Positions 56,575 through 64,000 of a DNA stretch of 64,000 nucleotides are shown one piece after another (position 1 is the stretch's first letter; every line of letters starts with the position of its first letter). The translations under genes were made by a program, and so were the position numbers. The notes under the pieces were generated by a model. The model saw nothing but the letters and a program-made list of their open reading frames with translations. It was not told the DNA's origin and made no database searches. This DNA comes from Myxocyprinus asiaticus (taxonomy: Eukaryota; Chordata; Actinopteri; Cypriniformes; Catostomidae): assembly GCF_019703515.2 (NCBI RefSeq), contig NC_059372.1, forward strand, positions 20,016,931-20,080,930. Direction: 5' to 3'.

Positions 56575-56600
<26 letters not shown>
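55863..56600. other. Intergenic sequence, no feature recognised
   Basis: AT-rich with no gene or known repeat. Confidence 0.4.
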
Positions 56601-56603
<3 letters not shown>

Positions 56604-56606
<3 letters not shown>

Positions 56607-56654
56607 CACACACACACACACACACACACAGACACACACACACACACATACACT
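56604..56654. repeat. (CA)n microsatellite
   Basis: ACACACAC run with one GACA interruption, next to an (AATA)n run at 56582-56604. Confidence 0.9.
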
Positions 56655-57630
56655 ACAAGCTGCACATATCAGTACCATCGTGAACACCCACTGCAGAGAT
56701 TTTTGAAATACAGGAACAACTGCTGTTGTGTGCACGTGTATCATAAGCCTTTTTTTTCCCCGCCACTTTGAATTTTAGGTCCTGCCTCAGAAACGTCGCA
56801 ATGCTCAAGTTAATATCCTTTTTTTGTAAGTGCTTTTTATTTAAATATTAATGTATATACATTGGTTTTGTCTATACCTGCAGCACACAATTGTACATAC
56901 CCAAGAGGAAGTTCTCTTTCATTCTTACTGTAAATTCACTCTACTTCCTCTTTATGGTGCAGTTCTTCAGCAGAATGAGATTATCCGTTTGCTGGTTCAT
57001 GGAACATTTCCTTTTAACTTTCATTGTTCAGTGTCATTATCTTTAATCTGATATTTTAGGCTAGGCTTCAATCCGACCTTTGCTGGACCTTACACAATGC
57101 ATATCCAATTTTATTGTCCGTTTTAAAGAGAATAAACTAAAATAATTTTATAAATGTCCTTATATTTCTAAGTATGCTTGTCTGAGTGAATTAAACTTTA
57201 CCCATTCTAAAAGACTAGGCCTATCTGCAATGTAGGCCGTCCCTTTAGAAAATGAGGGCTTCTGAGCCACTAGTCAATTTCAGCTTAAAAGAAATGTATC
57301 ATTTAAATTATTTGTAATACTACAACATTTAAGCGCAAATTATCATACGACAATAAAGCTATTCAATGCCTACACTATCTTATTTTTGAATACTGTTTTG
57401 TCATCATTATGTTTATTTACAGTACTGGTATGTATGTATCTAGGTGAAAAATGAACATTTGTCCATGTTCTTGAGCAAACTCTTACCTGATGAGTAGAGA
57501 GGTTGGGGCTTTCACCAAGCGACTCAACTGGACTCCCTACTTCATAGTACAAAAGCCCAAACATCTACTATACTTATATTTGGAAAGATGATTTGAGAAA
57601 CGCTCAGGTGTAGAATTGCTTTAAAGATAT
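56655..57630. other. Intergenic sequence, no supported gene
   Basis: A short AG...GT-bounded stretch at 56779-56826 was considered as an exon and rejected. Nothing else recognised. Confidence 0.4.
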
Positions 57631-57800
57631 TACATGGCCAAAATTAAGTGGACACCCTTCTAATTAACAGGTTTGGCCATTCCAGTGAATACAAGTATGC
57701 TATGGCATACAATGACATTTTAGAGAATTGTGTGCTTTCAACTTGTATGACAATGCCCCTGTGCACAAAGTGAGGTCCATAAAAAATGGTCTACTGAGTC
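57630..57800 (-). mobile_element. Fragment of the CACTATATGGCCAAAAG Tc1-like family
   Basis: TACATGGCCAAAATTAAGTGGACACCC, then GACAATGCCCCTGTGCACAAAGTGAGGTCC (DNAPVHKVR). Only one end and part of the transposase region remain. Confidence 0.65.
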
Positions 57801-57959
57801 TTGTACAGAAGAAATTAACTGTTGTTGAGAATAACTGATTAATCTCCAAATGCCTCAGTCGTCTGTTGTCTTAGGAATGTCTTTAATTCCTTTTCAAAGA
57901 AAAGCAGGTTGATGCAAAAAAATCTTGAAGTGTAGCCGTGAATGAGAATTAGGAAAGGT

Positions 57960-58545
57960 GGACCTGCAGATCACTGTTGGTTCTGGGAACATCTTTAACT
58001 CTCAGCGCAAAAGAATTCAGCTGGTTTTACCGGTGTAGCCACGTTTGCCAAAAAGCTGCCCAAGAAGAGTGGAATGTACTTTAGTTCTGAGACAGAGCTG
58101 GACATGACCTGACTATAAATCTTGACATCAGTAGTCTCCTTGACGATCATGATATCAAGCTCGATTACACTTCCTAGCGCCATCTAGCGCTCTGCTCATC
58201 CGTCTAGGAAGTGTAATCAAGCTTGAAATCATGAACTTGCCTAGAGACTGTAATGGCAAGATGTCCAGTGAAAAGGAGTTATATTTTGGTCTGTTCTCAC
58301 CCAAAACCGATCAGATCGCTTCAGAAGACGGATTAAACCACTGGAGTCTTATGGATTACTTTTATGTTGCCTTTGTGCTTTTTGGAGCTTCACATGTTTG
58401 GTCACCATTCACTTACATTGTATGGACCTACAGAGCTGAGATATTCTTCTAAAAATCTTTGTGTGTAGAAAGTCATACACATCTGGGATGGCATGAGGGT
58501 GAGTAAATGATGAGAGAATTTTCAGTTTTGGGTGAAAGGGCATGG
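57960..58545. repeat. Palindromic MITE, subfamily with CAAGCTCGATTACACTTCCTAG centre
   Basis: Central inverted pair ATCAAGCTCGATTACACTTCCTAG / CTAGGAAGTGTAATCAAGCTTGA around CGCCATCTAGCGC. The right arm is complete to TTTTGGGTGAA; the left arm is divergent. Same centre as copy 3 at 17588-18275. Confidence 0.7.
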
Positions 58546-58725
58546 CCTGGCCATGAGGATGCACGCCTGGCACTGAGTTGCCCCAATCAGCGGAAGAGAG
58601 ATGAGGAAGAGCCGGAGACACCAGAGGGACGCATGGAGCTGTATGCGTGTGCGTGCGCGCGAGATAACCCGGTTCCCGCTTCCTCCTTTCCGATGAACAA
58701 GAGACCTGTCTGCCACAGTCATCTT
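58545..58725. other. GC-rich segment of unknown nature
   Basis: GGCATGGCCTGGCCATGAGG through GAGAAGAGCCGGAGACACCAG-type sequence, much richer in G+C than its neighbours, starting exactly where the MITE arm ends. It may be a piece of a repeat (LTR- or SINE-like). No domain in its frames. Confidence 0.35.
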
Positions 58726-60520
58726 AAATGCCAATTTTTTTTCTTTTATCGGAAACCTGACCTCTTAGAATCCATTCTTCCATTCCACCACAATTATGCA
58801 CTAATGCCTTACTTTTTATTATATTTGACAAATAATTTTCACTTTTCTTTAGTAAAATCAAGTAAAGTATGAAACTTGAGTAGAGTACTTGATTGACTGC
58901 CATTTAGTTTTCCAGGAACAAAGGTATATTTGCACAGAAGCCATTAATTTTCCTAAAGGCACTGGCCATGCCATTGGCTGTTTCTACTGACAGCAGTGTA
59001 ATATCAGAGACTGTTTAGGTAGAGATGGAGCACTTGTTTTAAAATGGATGGGAGAAATTGGTACACCCAATATGGCAGGTGTAGAAAAGGAAGTCCTGCC
59101 TACAGGTAAAAGAGCCAATCACCTTTTAGATACAGACATCGCCTGTCAGTTAACTCGGACGCACATGCGGATTAACTGAACCAGCCTAATAATTATTATT
59201 ATTATTTTTTTTTAAATAGTGTGATCTGAGCTAAAGCACAATTTATGGTACCATTGTTGTCAGATTTTACTGCTGATTATAAAACGTTCTTTTATTGTAA
59301 TCTTGACCAACTGTTTTGGAGGTTTCGTTCTTTCCCCTATTCAAGTAGATAAAAGCTGTACTTTTATACTGCTTGTATCCATAGAAAATAGCTGCCAGGG
59401 AGTGTTCCCGAGGTGGTCACAGAATGGACTGACTTGAAAGGGACTCTGGTATTATGCAACTTTATATATTTATGCAACTAAAATGACTATTTAGGCATGT
59501 TAAAGTGCTTGAAGTATTCTAATATATAAATGTTGATGTTCTAAATAGATACAGTTTGACTCGACTCTCTTGGTTGTTTTTTTGATCACTGACACAAGTC
59601 AGTGTCTTTGATTTAATCTTTGACGTACATTCAATGTAGTATCGTCACTCATATTTATAACATCTATTTTGAAGTGCCTTTTTCAAACACTTGAGATTTC
59701 TGTTTACATGTCATTTAAGGGAGTCCTCATGTTAGTGACTAATTTAGGAGAGAAATACGAAACGTATTGCAGTGTGTGTGTGTTGGGAAGGGGGGCTTGG
59801 CTTTGGTCTACGTTTGTGTGGCCACAGCAGAAAGTAACAAAAGTTTGTAACAAAGTTTTGAAAAAATAATATAGCTCTTTCCAAAGGCTTCACAAATTTG
59901 CTTTTCATGCATGACACTTTAATGGCATGAACACACATTCGACATCTATATATAAAAAAAATCAACTTTAAACCCACTGACATCCTGTATGTGCACATTC
60001 CTGTCAATCACAAACATCTATGAGAATGTTGAATGGAATGAGTCCACTCCCTTAAAGCATGCCAGTCAATTTTTGTGACCATCCCTCCCATTTAAAAGCA
60101 CTAGCCAGAGAATGTAATGCCTCTTAAAGTAGCCCTTTAATATTTTAACAAAAGCAGTCAACTACCGTTCTGTTTTTCTTAAATTGCTTGTTAGGAAAAG
60201 CTGATTTTGTTTAATATTTTTTGAAATTTTAAATAATCACAAACAGCGGGAAAAAAAATTAGCAAACAGGCAAGTTTCTTGACTAAATAAAGAAATCTGT
60301 TAGATTGCACTAAAAGATTGAATAAATACTTTTTTGCTCTGCAAAAAACCTATAAAATCACTGAAATGATTGTAAGTTGACCATCAACCTATATGTTAAT
60401 GATATAGTATTATTCCTAATATTTACATAAAAATTTAGGAATAACTAAAATATCCTGCTGGCAAATGTGAAATGAGCTTCTATGACATCATTGCTCCAAG
60501 TTCTAAATACTCATTATAAG
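58726..60520. other. Intergenic sequence between galnt6 and cerk, no feature recognised
   Basis: AT-rich. No exon, RNA gene or known repeat seen. It may include the far 3' UTR of cerk. Confidence 0.4.
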
Positions 60521-60523
60521 ATA

Positions 60524-60529
60524 TTTATT
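60524..60529 (-). promoter_or_regulatory. Candidate poly(A) signal of cerk
   Basis: TTTATT on the plus strand (AATAAA on the minus strand), about 117 nt past the cerk stop codon. Confidence 0.45.
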
Positions 60530-60645
60530 CTACATTGACTTTAACCCCACACACATATTTACATAATGTATTCCGCTTTACAAGAGAAGTGCTGTACTGA
60601 GGTCATGTGTGGTGTTGAACACATCTCTCTTTGTAGCTCCTATAT

Positions 60646-63600
60646 TTAAGATCCTGTTGAATCCTCGACGCCCCTGGCAAAGAGACGCACTAGCTGGCCA
60701 TGAACTCTGGAGAGAAAAAAAAAAAAAAGAGTAGCTGTGTAAGTGACATTCATAGATTAGGAAACATTCAAATGAGTGGATACAAAGTTCTGAGTTTAGA
60801 AACTTCAAAGCAGCCATTTCATATAATTAACTATGATTTGCTTACATCATCGGAGCCAGACATTAAATGCATTTGATTACACAGTCATATTCCCCTAAGG
60901 TAAGTGCTGGTACAGTATTTTTTCCCCTGTGAAAAATAACCTTGAGAACAGGGATGTGCAAAACTACAAATTTTCATACTAGTCGGTGTTAAGGATAATA
61001 AGGATAAAAAAATAAATAAATAAATAAATAAATAAAAATCAGTTCAAGTGACCCTTATCAGATGCCTTTTAGAGAGATATTTGGTCTCAAAGTGCAGAAC
61101 ATCAACATGGTGACTAACAGATGTTTAACAAATAAATAGTTAGTCTATAAAATCTTATTGCACAAAACTATCAAAGTAAGAATAGAAATAAGAAAGGCAT
61201 AATGACACACTTCAATGTATCTGGAGTGCTTCAGGGTGATCCTTGCTGCACATTCAAAAGCAAAAAATCTGCAAGATAATCTTGTGGGTACACATCTAGT
61301 TCACAACATCAAACAGTTTAAAACTTTTTTTACTGCAACTTATTTAAGCAGTGTCAGACAGAATCAGTTTAAGACTTTAATCTCCCCACCTCACCTCAAA
61401 AATATGGGAATATTACTCACAGCAGAGGATTTAACATCCGACAGTGATCATCTTGAAATGTATTTTTAATGCAGCGCTTTGCTGTAACAGCAGTGCATGA
61501 AAAGTCTAAACCTAAAGCATTAAAGAGACGAAGCTTCTTGCAGAGGGTTTTACTTTGCTGACTGTTATTCACTGTTAAGCACAGCAAGCTATCATCACAA
61601 AAAAACCTCAATTAATCTGAGAAATGCGTCTCCCATTAAAACCACCACCACTAAAATTATTAAAGGGATAGTTCACCCAGAAATGTTAATTCTCTCATCA
61701 TTTACTAACCTTCATGCCATCCCAGATGTGTAAGACTTTCTTTCATTTGCTGAACACAAACAAAGATTTTTAGAAGAATATATCAGCTCTGTAGGTCCAT
61801 AAAATGCAAATGAATGGATACCAAAGTTTTGAAGCTCCAAAAAACACATAAAGGCAGCATAAAAGTAATCCATAAGATTTCACTGGTCATATTGCTATAT
61901 CTTCAGAAGCAATATGATAAGTGGGTGAGAAACAGATCGATATTTAAGTCAGTTTAAATTCTCCTCCCTGCCCAGCAGGTGGTGAAGTCAAAAGATCAAA
62001 AGAAAAAGAATGTGGAAGTGAAAGTGGAGATTTATAAAAAGACTTAATATTGATCTGTTTTTCACCCACACCTATTATATTGCTTCTGAAGGTATGTATT
62101 TAACCACTGTAGTCATATGGATTACTTTTATGCTGCCTTTGTGTGATTTTTGGAGCTTGAATGGTCTGGTCACTATTCACTTGCATTGTGAGGACCTACA
62201 GAGCTGAGATATTCTTCTAAAAATCTTTGTTTGAGTTCAGCAGAAGAAAGTCATACACATCTGGGATGGCATGAGGGTGAGTAAATGATGAGAGAATTTA
62301 AATTTTTGGATGAACTATACCTTTAATGTTAGTAATCGTCTCTACTAATCGACTAGTCAGTTGTTAGACGACTAGTTGATTAGTTGACCACCCTGGAACA
62401 CAGGAATATTAGAGAAACATTAGGTCTTATATCTTGCTCAAAAATAAGGGTTTTAATTTTGGTTATAAACCTCTTGTATTAGATTTGTACTACGTATGTG
62501 TATGTGTGTATGTATGTATGTATGTGTGTGTGTGTCTGTGTGTGTATGTACATATGTGTATAATTATTTTTTATTATTATCTTTGTCTTGCTGCTATTTT
62601 TGTATTGTTTTTGTATTGTTGTACACTGGAAGCTCCTGTCACCAAGACAAATTCCTTGTATGTGTAAACATACTTGGCAGTAAAGCTCATTCTGATTCTT
62701 TATCTTCAAAGCTAAAACCTTATGCTATTCAAACCCTTCATATACAATTCAAGATCAATATCCTTTCACAATATCTCAACACACCTCTTGATTTACTTAT
62801 TTAATGTTTTCAATGACCAGCATTAACCAGCCTAGACACGCAAGGAAATTGCAAGCTTGGTTTTTCAGCAGGGTAATTAAACTAAAACAGTAATTTAAAT
62901 GTTCAGGCCAACATTGTGGTCCCTGTACCTGCATAGGATCTCCGTGTGAGGTAGAATCTCTCCATCACAGTTCCACACAGATACAGATGGAGGTTTAGTG
63001 CAGCAGGGCCCGCACACGAAGCCTCGACTCTTTCCAACAGTTCCTCTCTCTTTCCGTCTAGGAAGATGGTGCTGTGAGCCACTTGAATTTGCATTTTCAC
63101 TACACAGTTTCTCAGGATCCTCCAATACCCTCTCAGCAGAGGTCTGGATTTCTCTCTCCTCTTCCTCATTCTCCTCCTCTTCTCCAGGGGGAAGAGAAAA
63201 ACGAACTGCCTTGACACGATGAACTTCAACGAAGGGAAGGTCAAACTAAAATGATATTACAGAGTCATTACAGAGATGTAGTTGACTATTTTTTCCTGAT
63301 TGAATGTCAGTTGTCAGTTTATTTCTTTCAATAAAACATATGATTGAAGCTGAAGTGTGAGTCATTTCTGTGCCACTAGTGTCACCAAACAGAACTGCAA
63401 AAAATTGCTGAACACTCCCTCATCTTCCATTGGTGGAGCAAACAAATAGTCCTACCCCAAACTCACGCCATTGTTTCAGCCAATGTCATGTCATATCGAA
63501 TGGCTTTCGAATGGTTTACTTACTGTATAGTTGTCTCTGCACATTGAATTGGAATGGGAGAAAGTATTTTAAAATTTAAAAATTCCACACTTAAGTTTAA

Positions 63601-63831
63601 AGAATACAGCTGTGTACGTGTCATGGGACTTTACCTGATCCATTGAATTTGTGTGCCTGTGAAGATATGTGAGGAAGCCCACAGGGTTAGTTTCTCGCAC
63701 CAGAATGAGGTCTGCCGTCCCATCAGCCAGGTGGGCAGAGGGTGAGAGACCCTTTGGGCTGCGTGGACATGAACTCGACATACAGGTGAGAGAGACACAC
63801 TTGAACTTGCCATCAACCGTCACCCACTCAC
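60646..63831 (-). CDS. cerk: Ceramide kinase, last three coding exons (5' part outside window)
   Basis: Lipid kinase that phosphorylates ceramide to ceramide-1-phosphate at Golgi and plasma membranes. On the minus strand, exons 63831-63635, 63245-62929 and 60706-60646 join in phase (197, 317 and 61 nt) and end at TAA (complement of 60646-60648). The first encodes GEWVTVDGKFKCVSLTCMSS, then RSPKGLSPSAHLADGTADL and LVRETNP...HRHTNSMDQ. These match the C-terminal region of ceramide kinase (RSPRGLSPAAHLGDGSSDLI, RHTNQQDQ in mammals). The second begins FDLPFVEVHRVKAVRFSLPP and has an acidic EEEENEEEER stretch, then SVSVWNCDGEILPH. The last encodes VHGQLVRLFARGVEDSTGS. The split Arg codon AG|A joins the last two exons. 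About 190 C-terminal residues are seen; the lipid-kinase catalytic core and PH domain lie to the right. CERKL is less likely because WNCDGE and LVRLFARG match CERK. Transcription converges on galnt6. Confidence 0.87.
60707..61655. other. Last intron of cerk, left part
   Basis: A-run and (TAAA)n at 61003-61036. Otherwise no feature recognised. Confidence 0.4.
61660..62326. repeat. Palindromic MITE, cerk intron copy, TTAA-flanked
   Basis: TTAAAGGGATAGTTCACCC at the left and GATGAACTATACCTTTAA at the right; TTAA at both ends. Arms of about 310 bp around AAGATCAAAAGAAAAAGAATG. One of the best-preserved copies. Confidence 0.85.
62493..62560. repeat. (TATG)n/(TG)n microsatellite
   Basis: GTATGTATGTATGTATGTGTGTGTGTG in the last intron of cerk. 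Confidence 0.9.
62610..62705. repeat. LINE-like 3' tail
   Basis: GTTGTACACTGGAAGCTCCTG, ATTCCTTGTATGTGTAAACA and GGCAGTAAAGCTCATTCTGATTC resemble a 3' terminus common to fish LINEs that end in short tandem repeats. Only the tail is present. Confidence 0.4.
63343..63600. repeat. MITE copy, GCTGAAGTGTG family, in cerk intron
   Basis: GAAGCTGAAGTGTGAGTCATTTC, TTCCATTGGTGGAGCAAACA, GTTGTCTCTGCACATTGAAT, and AAAAATTCCACACTTAAGTTT at the far end (inverted partner of the start). Confidence 0.65.
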
Positions 63832-63917
63832 CTGCAATAAAGAGATGGTTAAAGATAGGGACTGCATAGAGAAACATCACGACAGATAATTAATTCAGTA
63901 CTGAATGAATAATTATA

Positions 63918-64000
63918 TTAGAGCTGTCAGAATTAACATGTTAAGGCATGCGATTAATTAAAGTTTAATGCGTTAATTTTTCTTAATCGCGATTAACGCA
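63918..64000. repeat. Start of a non-autonomous element (AGAGCTGTCAGAATTAAC), cut by window edge
   Basis: AGAGCTGTCAGAATTAACATG and AATCGCGATTAACGC match the left end of the element at 38012-39797. Confidence 0.6.

Noticed and set aside
56779..56826. Possible small exon between TTTTAG and GTAAG
   Set aside because: It runs into a stop (TTG TAA), matches no domain I recognise, and does not fit the phase of galnt6 or cerk.
62434..62804. Frames rich in VCVCV and MYVCVC
   Set aside because: Translation of a (TATG)n/(TG)n microsatellite.

Overview
This is a vertebrate genomic window from a teleost fish, most likely a cyprinid. Genes are split into short exons with GT/AG introns, the introns are full of fish-type Tc1/mariner transposons and palindromic MITEs, and there are three copies of a tRNA-derived SINE that resembles the cypriniform HAmo-type family. 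There is no prokaryotic-style organisation. Most short open frames in the window are intron noise or transposon remnants.

Three protein-coding genes are supported. (1) adcy6, plus strand, occupies the left edge to about 23.1 kb. Eighteen coding exons (754-21508) encode the last 787 residues of a membrane adenylyl cyclase (most of C1a, C1b, the second transmembrane bundle and all of C2a). The start of the gene lies left of the window. (2) galnt6, plus strand, has a probable non-coding first exon ending at 29678 and ten coding exons from 32026 to 49300. These join in frame to a complete 619-residue polypeptide GalNAc-transferase. (3) A ceramide kinase gene (cerk), minus strand, is represented by its last three coding exons (63831 down to 60646). 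Its 5' part lies beyond the right edge, and it is convergent with galnt6.

Mobile DNA: the adcy6 introns hold a Passport-like Tc1 element (7.2-8.8 kb), a Tc1-like element with an unbroken 335-residue transposase (10.7-12.2 kb), a foldback derivative of another Tc1 family (12.5-13.4 kb) and a Sleeping Beauty-like element (18.7-20.2 kb). Between adcy6 and galnt6 are an L1-like LINE fragment (25.7-28.1 kb) and a MITE. The long galnt6 intron 4 carries a hAT-type element with a visible 8-bp target duplication nested in another element, an L2-like LINE, a TIR element and a Tc1 copy that contains a SINE. Downstream of galnt6 lie a Tc1 element with nearly identical 200-bp inverted repeats and one in-frame stop (50.6-52.2 kb), a deleted Tc1 derivative, a long (AT)n tract and another Tc1 relative (54.5-55.9 kb). 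A palindromic MITE family starting with AGGGATAGTTCACCC occurs about a dozen times.

The genes encode unrelated cellular functions (cAMP synthesis, mucin-type O-glycosylation, ceramide-1-phosphate synthesis). I found no evidence that they form a pathway or a novel gene system. The novelty here lies in transposon structure, nesting and apparent recent activity.
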